Source: W589 sp964611805
GTDB taxonomy: Bacteria > Chloroflexota > Dehalococcoidia > Dehalococcoidales > Fen-1064
Assembly (NCBI GenBank): GCA_964611805.1
Contig: CAZTBG010000091.1
Location: 1-5,213 of the forward strand
Direction of reading: 5' to 3'
DNA length: 5,213 nt
Translations under genes and position numbers: made by a program
Part shown: positions 1-4,935 of the stretch, piece after piece
Position numbering within the stretch: position 1 is the first letter of the stretch
Layout of the letters: each line of letters opens with the position of its first letter
The notes under the pieces: generated by a model
Told to the model about the DNA's origin: nothing
Seen by the model: only the letters and a program-made list of their open reading frames with translations
Database searches by the model: none

Positions 1-683
1 AGGGTACAGTTGTCGATATACCTGACAACGCGGTATCGGGTACGGGCTGGCCGGCCCTGGCCTTCGGCAGAAACTGCCATACGCTTCCGATTGTACGTGT
101 CCCTCCCGATTGGGGCTTCAATGATACCCTGCTCAGGAGCAAGACGTCCCTTAACCAGCACCAGATAGACCTTGGTCACATTGTGCGACTTGAACTGCTC
201 TACGAGGTCTGTCTGGGCGGTTCGGTTTTTAGCCACCAGCATCACTCCGGAAGTATTCATGTCGAGCCGGTGAACGATGCCCGGTCGCATTGGGTCGCCA
301 GTATCGGGAGTGAAAGACAGATAAGCAAGAATGGCGTTGACCAGCGTGTGGTCAGGGTGTCCCGGCGCCGGGTGCACCGGCAGTCCGGCTGGTTTGTCAA
401 TCACCAGCACATCATCGTCCTCATAGAGAATACCGAACGGGATAGCTTCCGGCTCCGGGTGGCTGGCTATGGATGGCAGGACAGCGACTGTTACCCGGTC
501 ACCGATATTCAGTTTCAGGCTCGCCCTACCAACCGCTCCGTTGACCCTCACTAGCCCGTCACTGATTAGCTTCTGAGCCTGAGTCCGCGAAAGTTCCGGG
601 CAGTTCGCGGCGACATAACGGTCAAGGCGAATACCCTGGCTATCTACGACGTAACTATGCTCTCTTGAACCAGCCATTGACAT
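1..683 (-). CDS. RluA/RluD-family 23S rRNA pseudouridine synthase, C-terminus cut by window edge
   Basis: Isomerises uridine to pseudouridine in RNA; by family resemblance the target is probably 23S rRNA, as for RluD, acting in the cytoplasm on the assembling large subunit. I translated it from the reverse strand: 227 codons are present before the sequence runs off at base 1, so roughly the last 80-100 residues of a usual 300-325-residue protein are missing. Residues about 18-75 look like an S4 RNA-binding domain (LDRYVA, LSRTQAQKLI, VRVNG). The catalytic domain starts near residue 85 with ILYEDDDVLVIDKPAGLPVH. The family signature HRLDMNTSG lies at 138-146, with the catalytic aspartate at 141, followed by PIGRD at 191-195. 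The start was taken as the ATG at 683, 8 bases past the lspA stop; a second in-frame ATG lies at 677. No strong ribosome binding site precedes either, which fits translational coupling to lspA. The exact rRNA site (RluD-like or RluC/RluA-like) cannot be decided here. Confidence 0.93.
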   Translation of the reverse strand, partial: MSMAGSREHSYVVDSQGIRLDRYVAANCPELSRTQAQKLISDGLVRVNGAVGRASLKLNIGDRVTVAVLPSIASHPEPEAIPFGILYEDDDVLVIDKPAGLPVHPAPGHPDHTLVNAILAYLSFTPDTGDPMRPGIVHRLDMNTSGVMLVAKNRTAQTDLVEQFKSHNVTKVYLVLVKGRLAPEQGIIEAPIGRDTYNRKRMAVSAEGQGRPARTRYRVVRYIDNCT

Positions 684-691
684 AGCTTCGC

Positions 692-1198
692 TCAGGGGGA
701 GCTTCGTATTTCAGTAATAGCCATGCGGATGAGAGAATAGGCGATGATGACAGCACCGACGGTAGTAGCCGAATCAGCAATATTGAAGGCTGGCCAGACA
801 CCAAAATCAATAAAATCGATAGCGTAGCCCCACCTTAACCGGTCAATCAGATTGCCGACCACACCACCCAGTATCAAGCCGAAGGCTATAATGTTGAGCC
901 GGGTGACGAGGGCCGGGATGCGGCGATAAACGAGAAAGCCCGTTACCAGGATAACGACAATGCCGACACAGGCAATTATTTTAAGGGCAAAAGAGTGCCC
1001 CTGAAAAATACCAAAGGCAGCCCCGGTGTTGTGTATGTGGACCAGCCGAAAGAAGCCCAGCTGATAGATGACCTCACCTTCGCTGTATGACCTTATCCAT
1101 ATATTTTTGGTGAGTTGGTCGACGGCTACTACCAGCAGAAAAGAGAGAGCGAGAACCCCTCCCCACCACCTAGCCAGGGGGGAACCTACCTTTTGCAT
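692..1198 (-). CDS. lspA: Lipoprotein signal peptidase (signal peptidase II)
   Basis: An aspartic protease of the cytoplasmic membrane that cleaves the signal peptide of prolipoproteins just before the lipid-modified cysteine, after Lgt has acted. Using the ATG at 1198 the protein has 168 residues, the usual size. Four hydrophobic segments are visible, at about 14-27, 70-90, 101-116 and 137-160. Conserved motifs are all present: VDQLTK at 26-31, HNTGAAFG at 56-63, GGVVGNLIDR at 111-120 with the first catalytic aspartate at 119, DFID at 128-131, and FNIADS at 138-143 with the second catalytic aspartate at 142. An in-frame ATG at 1240 would add 14 basic residues and lengthen the overlap with the upstream zinc-finger gene to 71 bases. 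I prefer 1198, which gives the normal short N-terminus before the first membrane segment and has AAGGAG about 13 bases upstream. It still overlaps the upstream gene by 29 bases, so the two are likely co-translated. Confidence 0.97.
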   Translation of the reverse strand: MQKVGSPLARWWGGVLALSFLLVVAVDQLTKNIWIRSYSEGEVIYQLGFFRLVHIHNTGAAFGIFQGHSFALKIIACVGIVVILVTGFLVYRRIPALVTRLNIIAFGLILGGVVGNLIDRLRWGYAIDFIDFGVWPAFNIADSATTVGAVIIAYSLIRMAITEIRSSP

Positions 1199-1550
1199 TC
1201 TTCGCCTGAAGCTCCTTGCAAGCCACGCACAACTTCGCATACGGTAACGCCTCCAACCGCTCCGGGTCTATCGGCTTACCGCAGTCCTCGCACTTGCCGT
1301 AGGTGCCCTCCTCGAATTTCGTCAGGGCAGCCCTAACGTCGGCCAACTGCTCCCGCATCTGTTTCTCCAGAGCCAGCCTCCGCTCCAACTCAAGGCTCTC
1401 CGTAGCCTCCTCCTCACGCTTGCCAAAAGGACTCCCCTCACGCCTCTCCTCAGTAGGGTACGCGCCAGCTCGCAGTTGCTCCAGCTCATCAGTTAAACGC
1501 TTCTCGTCGCTCTCAAGACGAGCCTTAAGCGCATCATATTTTCCAGCCAC
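1170..1550 (-). CDS. TraR/DksA-family C4 zinc-finger protein
   Basis: A small protein (126 residues) of the family that binds RNA polymerase through its secondary channel; family members such as DksA modulate initiation at rRNA and stress promoters, some together with ppGpp. The N-terminal two thirds are highly charged and helical, with likely coiled-coil stretches at 4-30 and 44-82. The C-terminal zinc finger is C-x2-C-x17-C-x2-C, with cysteines at 87, 90, 108 and 111, inside the typical context GTYGKCEDCGKPI. The start is GTG at 1550 with a near-perfect AGGAGGT a few bases before it. I do not see the DxxDxA coiled-coil-tip motif that E. coli DksA uses, so a DksA-like effect on transcription is an inference; it may be closer to the Bacillus YteA/YocK type. 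It is the first gene of the minus-strand operon and its 3' end overlaps lspA by 29 bases. Confidence 0.9.
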   Translation of the reverse strand: MAGKYDALKARLESDEKRLTDELEQLRAGAYPTEERREGSPFGKREEEATESLELERRLALEKQMREQLADVRAALTKFEEGTYGKCEDCGKPIDPERLEALPYAKLCVACKELQAKNAKGRFPPG

Positions 1551-1553
1551 TTT

Positions 1554-1560
1554 ACCTCCT
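1554..1560 (-). promoter_or_regulatory. Strong ribosome binding site fixing a GTG start
   Basis: Read on the minus strand this is AGGAGGT, followed by AAA and then GTG at 1550. The match to the 16S anti-Shine-Dalgarno sequence is strong though the spacing is short. No in-frame ATG is nearby, since the closest ATG on this strand is in another frame, so the GTG is chosen as start of the zinc-finger gene. Confidence 0.75.
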
Positions 1561-1630
1561 CCCGCCCGTTTCGCAGGTCTGATGGATGGCCGGTCGGATT
1601 GTCTTGGAATTCAAGTTAGTTAGATAGGAT

Positions 1631-1659
1631 ATTATACTCGAAGGCAAACTATAGAGCAA
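1631..1659 (-). promoter_or_regulatory. Sigma-70-type promoter for the zinc-finger/lspA/pseudouridine synthase operon
   Basis: On the minus strand a perfect -10 box TATAAT (bases 1631-1636) lies 17 bases from TTGCTC (1654-1659), a -35 box matching three of six consensus positions. Transcription would start near 1624, giving a leader of about 74 bases before the GTG. The perfect -10, the correct spacing and its position in the AT-rich part of the intergenic region support it; the poor -35 suggests an activator or only moderate strength. Confidence 0.5.
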
Positions 1660-1676
1660 TAATAAATGTCAATACT

Positions 1677-1709
1677 GAAGTAAAGTGCATCTCTAGTGTA
1701 TCCTACTTC
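1677..1709. promoter_or_regulatory. Possible operator between the divergent promoters
   Basis: Two features coincide. The direct repeat AGTGCATC (1684-1691) and AGTGTATC (1695-1702) match at seven of eight bases and are offset by 11 bases, about one helical turn. They are enclosed by the inverted repeat GAAGTA (1677-1682) and TACTTC (1704-1709). The location, upstream of the minus-strand promoter and of the plus-strand promoter candidate, suits a regulator site. These are short repeats in AT-rich DNA and could be chance. Confidence 0.2.
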
Positions 1710-1745
1710 GCCCTGTTTGGCAACTTTTTTATATAAGTGTCGCAG

Positions 1746-1774
1746 TTGCGGCATCCGATGATAGAGGGTAAAAT
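1746..1774 (+). promoter_or_regulatory. Candidate promoter for the uncharacterised plus-strand gene
   Basis: TTGCGG (1746-1751, three of six to the -35 consensus) and TAAAAT (1769-1774, five of six to the -10 consensus) are separated by 17 bases. Transcription would begin near 1781, so the message would open just before the hairpin-forming leader at 1789-1830. The -35 box is weak, and no alternative pair with acceptable spacing was seen in this gap. Confidence 0.3.
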
Positions 1775-1788
1775 CTGAGGAAGAAGAC

Positions 1789-1830
1789 CCCGTCCGACTG
1801 GTACTTTGGCCGGATGGGTCGGATGGGAGG
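1789..1830 (+). promoter_or_regulatory. Leader with two mutually exclusive hairpins around the ribosome binding site
   Basis: CCCGTCCGAC (1789-1798) can pair with GTCGGATGGG (1818-1827) in a 10-base-pair stem with one G-U pair. This stem takes up three bases of the Shine-Dalgarno sequence GGGAGG (1825-1830). The first eight of those bases can instead pair with the upstream copy of CGGATGGG (1811-1818), leaving the Shine-Dalgarno sequence free. The two alternatives exist because CGGATGGG occurs twice, at 1811-1818 and 1820-1827. This is the arrangement of a translational switch, but the ligand or trigger, if any, cannot be read from the sequence. The ribosome binding site favours the ATG at 1841 over the ATGs at 1814 and 1823. 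Confidence 0.35.
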
Positions 1831-1840
1831 ACACCCAGAG

Positions 1841-2536
1841 ATGGCAGAGGAACTAGGCAGGATAGAAAAACCCAGTGCAGAGCGTTTCCGGGGAGAACGA
1901 AAGCTCTACCTCGTGCCACTGCTATACGCGGGGAAAGACGCTCCTAAGGAGTACCTGGAGAAGTATGAATTTTACTGGCAGCAGGTGGAGGAACAGATAG
2001 CCAACCAGGAATCGAAGATAGGGAAGGTTGGGCGGGTCTATCATGAATTGATCGCCGTCGGAGGAGAGGAAGGGCTTAAAATCTTAGAGGAACTGAATCC
2101 CCCTGGCCACAAGATAACGCGGGAGCGGGCTGAGGCTGGCGCCGTACTCGAGGCAACCGAAGAGGCAGAACTGACCAACGAGTGCATGGACTGGGAGCGA
2201 TTTCTGTTGTTCGGGTTTCTGAGTCGGAGTGCAGCCGGGAAGGTCAGCGAGCTGTACCGGGAATCCACCAAGAAGCGATACGAGTACATTGCCCAACGGA
2301 TAGATGAGACACTGGGGGCCGATGAGGTAGCCATTCTCTTCATCAGGGAAGAGCACCAGGTACAGTTTCCCCAGGATATCCAGGTGTTCATGGTGGCGCC
2401 ACCGGCGCTGGACGCAATTCACCGCTGGCTGCGGGAACGCCCACCGCATGAGGAACCAAAAGACTCAAAAGAGTCAGCGGAATCGGAAAAACAAGAAGAA
2501 CCAGATAAACAGGGGGAGACACAGGAGGGGACTTGA
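1841..2536 (+). CDS. Uncharacterised conserved-looking soluble protein with acidic, charged C-terminal tail
   Basis: A 231-residue protein whose function I do not recognise. There is no signal peptide or membrane segment. Residues 20-30 (RKLYLVPLLYA) form a short hydrophobic strand, 34-60 a charged helix, and 92-130 a helical stretch containing NECMDWERFL. Residues 147-183 hold the most motif-like part: YEYIAQRIDETL, then a strand VAILFI, then EEHQVQFPQDIQVF. This pattern, an R-I-ETL helix followed by an ILFI strand and a histidine, loosely recalls the C-terminal signature of TraB/GumN or ChaN-like proteins and of some eRF1-domain-3-like proteins, but both are weak resemblances. From residue 201 on, the tail is low-complexity and rich in Glu, Lys, Ser and Gln. 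The start at 1841 is chosen for GGGAGG 10 bases upstream; in-frame ATGs at 1814 and 1823 lack one. It is transcribed alone, diverging from the zinc-finger operon and converging on the PAC2 pair with a 12-base gap. Confidence 0.8.
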   Translation: MAEELGRIEKPSAERFRGERKLYLVPLLYAGKDAPKEYLEKYEFYWQQVEEQIANQESKIGKVGRVYHELIAVGGEEGLKILEELNPPGHKITRERAEAGAVLEATEEAELTNECMDWERFLLFGFLSRSAAGKVSELYRESTKKRYEYIAQRIDETLGADEVAILFIREEHQVQFPQDIQVFMVAPPALDAIHRWLRERPPHEEPKDSKESAESEKQEEPDKQGETQEGT

Positions 2537-2548
2537 GAACCCTCGTGC

Positions 2549-3394
2549 TCAGCCTGGGCTACTTTCATTACCCGCTTCTCTGAGAAAGTCCCCGACCTCT
2601 TTGGCCAGTTTCTCGCCCTCACCTTCAGCGAGTCTCAGGCCGCGCTCCAATTTGCCGATGATGCTATCAATTTCCGGGTGTGCTGCCCGTATTCGGTCAA
2701 TCTTCTCATTCTGTAACCCCGCCTGCTCATCAAGTTCAGTAAGGTCAAGACCGAGCCTGAGTCGGTCGCTGAGAAAATCGAGTACCCCGCGGTAGGCCTC
2801 AGGGTCATCAGCCGAGACGAGGTAGAAAGGGATTGGTATCCAGAGATTAGCGGAAGGAATACCCCTTCTCTTGGCAGCCCACAGGAAGAAAGAGTTTAGA
2901 GTAGGCCTTCCGCCGGGAGGTGTCTCGAAGTCCATCTCCCTGGTCAGGTTATATCCGCTCAACTCCATCTTCAACTCCGGGGAACCCATCGTGCCGAAAA
3001 ACTGACGGGGAGCCGTGTGAGCTCCCATAGCAATCATGCTGCCAACAGTATAAATCTCCCTGACATGGCAGTAGTCTTGGGCAACATCCAGTATCAGGCT
3101 GAGGAACTGGTACCATTCATAGCTGGGTGGCGTACTACGAAAGACCACCAGGTCCTTCTCAGGGCAGGCATAGAACCTGCTCTCCGGGAAGAAGACAATG
3201 TCATTTATGATGGTGACTCCATTCAGGGGAAAGAAGTCAGCCGGCTCAATCTCACAGAAGGCCTGCCCGCCGAGCTTCCTGACCAGATAATCGGTCACCC
3301 TCCACCCCAGTCTACCGGCATCCATCGACCAGCCAACAATCATAGTCGGGTTGCGCAACTCCGGTCGTGCCGAGAAGTGGATCTTCTCATCCAT
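2549..3394 (-). CDS. PAC2-family protein, divergent second paralogue
   Basis: A member of the PAC2 family (named after eukaryotic proteasome assembly chaperone 2; also in archaea, actinobacteria and Chloroflexota), 281 residues, cytoplasmic. It aligns along its length with the gene just upstream: PELRNPTMIVGW at 11-22, CEIEPADFF at 47-55, LILDVAQDY at 100-108, REIYTVGSM at 112-120, and AAKRRGIPSANLW at 173-185. The glycine-rich segment after MIVGW, which reads PGIGNIG in the partner, is SMDAGRLG here, and the partner's GLNGLL is TLNSFF at 165-170. This suggests loss of whatever those glycines do, such as ligand binding or tight packing. Residues 226-275 form a charged, probably helical tail. 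The ATG shares its first base with the TAA stop of the upstream gene (TAATG), so translation is coupled and the subunits are probably made in near-equal amounts. Biochemical function in bacteria lacking a known proteasome link is unknown. Confidence 0.88.
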   Translation of the reverse strand: MDEKIHFSARPELRNPTMIVGWSMDAGRLGWRVTDYLVRKLGGQAFCEIEPADFFPLNGVTIINDIVFFPESRFYACPEKDLVVFRSTPPSYEWYQFLSLILDVAQDYCHVREIYTVGSMIAMGAHTAPRQFFGTMGSPELKMELSGYNLTREMDFETPPGGRPTLNSFFLWAAKRRGIPSANLWIPIPFYLVSADDPEAYRGVLDFLSDRLRLGLDLTELDEQAGLQNEKIDRIRAAHPEIDSIIGKLERGLRLAEGEGEKLAKEVGDFLREAGNESSPG

Positions 3395-4293
3395 TATGCC
3401 TTGTCTCCCCCTCCCCCCTGGAAGAAATCATCGATGTGTTCTTTTATCCACTCCTCGTCTTCTTCAGTAATCACCTCAGGCTGTGCCTCTTGTTTCCGCT
3501 GCTCAACTCTCTCCCTAATCTCCCGAGGGAACTGCCGCAAGACGTTGGCGATTAAGTCCTCCATCTGGTCTATCATGTCATCGAAGGCTGTCATATCAAC
3601 ACTGATGCCCAGTATGGCAGCAAGTACCTCAAGAACGGACTGTGAAGCCTTTGGATAAGGGAAAGGAACCCGTGAGAGATAGTCTGGTATCTCACCCATC
3701 AGGCAGACACCCTCGAAACCGCGTTTCTTGGCGACGCCAATCAGCAGGCCGTTTAAGCCGGTGATGTTGCCGATATTTTGCCGGCCCTCAACTTCGCTCA
3801 TGAGGAATGCATTGGTGTAGCTCTTCATCTCAGAGAGCAACCTGCGCTCGGTAGCTACCGACCACACCCGCGACCTCAAGCTGTGATGGGTGAGGGCAAC
3901 AGCGGCCCCCGAGGTATAGATTCGACGGCAGCCGAACTTCTCCGCCACATCCAGAACCTGGTTGGCCATTTCATAGGCTTTGCCACCCTCAGCGTACATC
4001 CTGCCTCGACCGGAAGGCTGCTCTTCCCCGATGAAAAGCAGCAGGTCTCTATCGGCAAGCTTCTTGTAGTAAAACTTGCTGGTGGGGAACTCAAGGTCAT
4101 GCAGGACGCCATCCCTGATAATGACCTTATTGGGATAGAAATAGTCCCAGGGCTCAATCTCCCCGAGCTCTTCGGCCTCAACCTGCTGCCTGAGATTGTC
4201 GACGGTGAGTACGCCGATATTACCGATACCGGGCCAGCCGACAATCATGGCCGGTTGATGTAGTTCCGGCTCGCTACAGAAGACTATGCCCAA
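3394..4293 (-). CDS. PAC2-family protein, canonical first paralogue
   Basis: A 299-residue soluble protein of the PAC2 family, which includes the archaeal proteasome assembly chaperones PbaA/PbaB and many bacterial proteins of unknown role. The N-terminus carries the family hallmark MIVGWPGIGNIG at 16-27. Further conserved parts are LGEIEPWDYF at 43-52, LLLFIGEEQP at 84-93, RRIYTSGAAVA at 123-133, the segment NITGLNGLLIGVAKKRGF at 176-193, and CLMGEIPDYL at 197-206. After about 235 come helical residues likely to pair with another subunit, then an acidic end (TEEDEEWIKEHIDDFF, 276-291) and a GGGGDKA tail. I see no C-terminal HbYX motif of the kind that docks on 20S proteasomes. The start is TTG at 4293 with GAGGT five bases upstream; no better start lies upstream in frame. 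It is the first gene of a two-gene operon and overlaps the next by one base. Some databases label such proteins ATP-grasp-like, which I cannot confirm. Confidence 0.92.
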   Translation of the reverse strand: MGIVFCSEPELHQPAMIVGWPGIGNIGVLTVDNLRQQVEAEELGEIEPWDYFYPNKVIIRDGVLHDLEFPTSKFYYKKLADRDLLLFIGEEQPSGRGRMYAEGGKAYEMANQVLDVAEKFGCRRIYTSGAAVALTHHSLRSRVWSVATERRLLSEMKSYTNAFLMSEVEGRQNIGNITGLNGLLIGVAKKRGFEGVCLMGEIPDYLSRVPFPYPKASQSVLEVLAAILGISVDMTAFDDMIDQMEDLIANVLRQFPREIRERVEQRKQEAQPEVITEEDEEWIKEHIDDFFQGGGGDKA

Positions 4294-4298
4294 TGCCC

Positions 4299-4303
4299 AC
4301 CTC
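4299..4303 (-). promoter_or_regulatory. Ribosome binding site deciding the TTG start of the first PAC2 gene
   Basis: Read on the minus strand, GAGGT precedes TTG (4293) by five bases. A GTG overlapping this motif is in a different frame. The site, together with the family-typical N-terminus a few residues later, supports TTG as the start codon. Confidence 0.6.
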
Positions 4304-4322
4304 GTCAGGTCTCTTCAACACT

Positions 4323-4351
4323 ATTCTAGCTATTTATAGATGTCAGGACAA
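4323..4351 (-). promoter_or_regulatory. Sigma-70-type promoter of the PAC2 pair
   Basis: On the minus strand TTGTCC (4346-4351, four of six to the -35 consensus) and TAGAAT (4323-4328, five of six to the -10 consensus) are separated by exactly 17 bases. Transcription would start near 4316, leaving a leader of only about 23 bases before the TTG start. Quality and position make this the most convincing promoter in the window. Confidence 0.55.
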
Positions 4352-4452
4352 GTATTTATGCTCGTTCGTGTGATTATTGACACTCTGGTATTCTCTTACC
4401 TTTCTTCACCCGCACTGTTTGGTAGTGCTGGCCCCATCTCCTTAAGCGCCCT

Positions 4453-4535
4453 GAGAAATCCATCCCCCTGACCCCCTTCCTTTAGTAAAAGAAGGGGGAG
4501 AAAAGGAAAGAGGGGCTGTGCCCCTCTTTAGTTCC
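4453..4535 (+). repeat. Composite palindromic repeat, copy 1 (two hairpins)
   Basis: The copy opens with GAGAAATCC (4453-4461), shared exactly with copy 2. Hairpin one pairs CCCCCTTC (4472-4479) with GAAGGGGG (4491-4498); after one mismatch TTT pairs with AAA over a 3-base loop. Hairpin two pairs AAAGAGGGGC (4507-4516) with GCCCCTCTTT (4520-4529) over a TGT loop, a perfect 10-base-pair stem, followed by TAGTTCC. Hairpin two could act as a factor-independent terminator, better for leftward reading, where the bases after the stem are T-rich. Both neighbouring genes point away, so termination is not an obvious need here. The layout is that of a dispersed REP- or MITE-like non-coding repeat. Confidence 0.65.
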
Positions 4536-4569
4536 CCTGTAGATGGTGTTTGGCATGCCTATTTACTCC

Positions 4570-4594
4570 AGAGGTTTCGCTCCTCTTGAACTCC
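4570..4594 (+). repeat. Partial, degenerate copy of the repeat's second hairpin
   Basis: AGAGG (4570-4574) pairs with CCTCT (4582-4586) over a 7-base loop. The bases from the right arm on, CCTCTTGAACTCC (4582-4594), match the corresponding part of copy 1 (4523-4535) at 10 of 13 positions. This suggests decay or rearrangement of a second insertion of the same element. Confidence 0.4.
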
Positions 4595-4708
4595 AATTAT
4601 TAGCCTGCGGCCAGAGTAAAGAATACCCCACATGATAACAAGGTACGCTCATAAGGTGCAAAGGTGCTTGCATAAGAACTGGCCTTCTCACCGTTTTGGG
4701 GTGTCCAA

Positions 4709-4745
4709 GAGAAATCCCTCTCGGTCTCCCTTTAACAAAGGGAGA
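4709..4745 (+). repeat. Palindromic repeat, copy 2 (first hairpin only)
   Basis: Starts with the same GAGAAATCC (4709-4717) as copy 1, in the same orientation and 256 bases away. It continues with TCTCCCTTT (4725-4733) pairing perfectly with AAAGGGAGA (4737-4745) over an AAC loop. The stem differs in sequence from hairpin one of copy 1, but both arms share the C-run/TTT then AAA/G-run plan, so base-pairing is conserved more than sequence. No second hairpin follows directly. Confidence 0.55.
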
Positions 4746-4923
4746 TGAAATGTGGGTGTCCCCCTTGGTTTTCCTCATTCGCAGATAAAAGCAAAGGTAC
4801 CAAAATTGGCTTCACCAACCTATCTGGACTAGCCCATAAATTTATACCCGGACAGCATGCAACCGATTTTAACGGAACATGGTAAAATAGAGGCAATTTG
4901 AGCGGACAAAGGGTAGAGCGACC

Positions 4924-4928
4924 GGAGG
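4924..4928 (+). promoter_or_regulatory. Ribosome binding site deciding the TTG start of recN
   Basis: GGAGG lies seven bases before TTG at 4936. Another TTG at 4931 is in a different frame and would not give the RecN sequence. Confidence 0.65.
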
Positions 4929-4935
4929 GATTGCC

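Larger units (their letters stand above)
4294..4935. other. Long divergent intergenic region without a credible gene
   Basis: This 642-base gap separates the leftward PAC2 operon from the rightward recN. It contains the PAC2 promoter (4323-4351), a weak 5-base-pair hairpin GCACT/AGTGC (4412-4428), two full and one partial copy of a palindromic repeat between 4453 and 4745, and a 10-base perfect AT palindrome ATAAATTTAT (4836-4845). A possible -10 box TAAAAT (4883-4888) precedes recN but has no good -35 partner. The only reading frame of any size (4563-4778, minus strand) is built largely from repeat sequence and is not taken as a gene. No tRNA fold or riboswitch was recognised. Confidence 0.7.

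Noticed and set aside
183..554. 123-codon open frame on the plus strand
   Set aside because: It lies wholly antisense to the pseudouridine synthase gene, whose motifs are unmistakable, and is an artefact of that gene's codon bias.
1199..1240. Upstream ATG start for lspA
   Set aside because: It would add 14 basic residues not usual for LspA and lengthen the overlap with the zinc-finger gene; the ATG at 1198 gives the normal N-terminus.
1667..1672. Perfect TTGACA on the minus strand as -35 of the zinc-finger operon
   Set aside because: It is 30 bases from the TATAAT box, far too distant for sigma-70, and no other -10 box sits at the right spacing.
1814..1840. Upstream ATG starts (1814 and 1823) for the uncharacterised gene
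   Set aside because: Neither has a Shine-Dalgarno sequence, while the ATG at 1841 has GGGAGG at good distance. Not fully excluded.
1632..1919. 95-codon open frame on the minus strand
   Set aside because: It crosses the control region with its promoter boxes and the start of the plus-strand gene, and its translation looks random.
2537..2548. Bidirectional terminator between the convergent genes
   Set aside because: Only a 4-base AGCC/GGCT pairing lies nearby, with no T-run on either side; I see no supportable terminator.
3017..3658. 213-codon open frame on the plus strand
   Set aside because: Antisense across both PAC2 genes; the opposite strand has clear family motifs in two frames joined by a TAATG overlap.
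3778..4263. 161-codon open frame on the plus strand
   Set aside because: Antisense to the first PAC2 gene and without recognisable motifs.
4377..4382. Perfect TTGACA on the plus strand as a promoter toward recN
   Set aside because: No -10-like sequence lies 16-18 bases downstream, and recN begins more than 500 bases away.
4563..4778. 71-codon open frame on the minus strand
   Set aside because: It runs through the palindromic repeats, has no ribosome binding site that I can see, and its translation has no protein-like pattern; it reads as repeat-derived sequence.
4836..4845. Perfect AT palindrome ATAAATTTAT
   Set aside because: Ten bases of A/T palindrome are easily found by chance, and no promoter elements or repeats are positioned around it in a telling way.
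4871..4890. Possible LexA (SOS) box before recN
   Set aside because: A GGAAC half-site is present but no inverted partner at the spacing of known LexA boxes.
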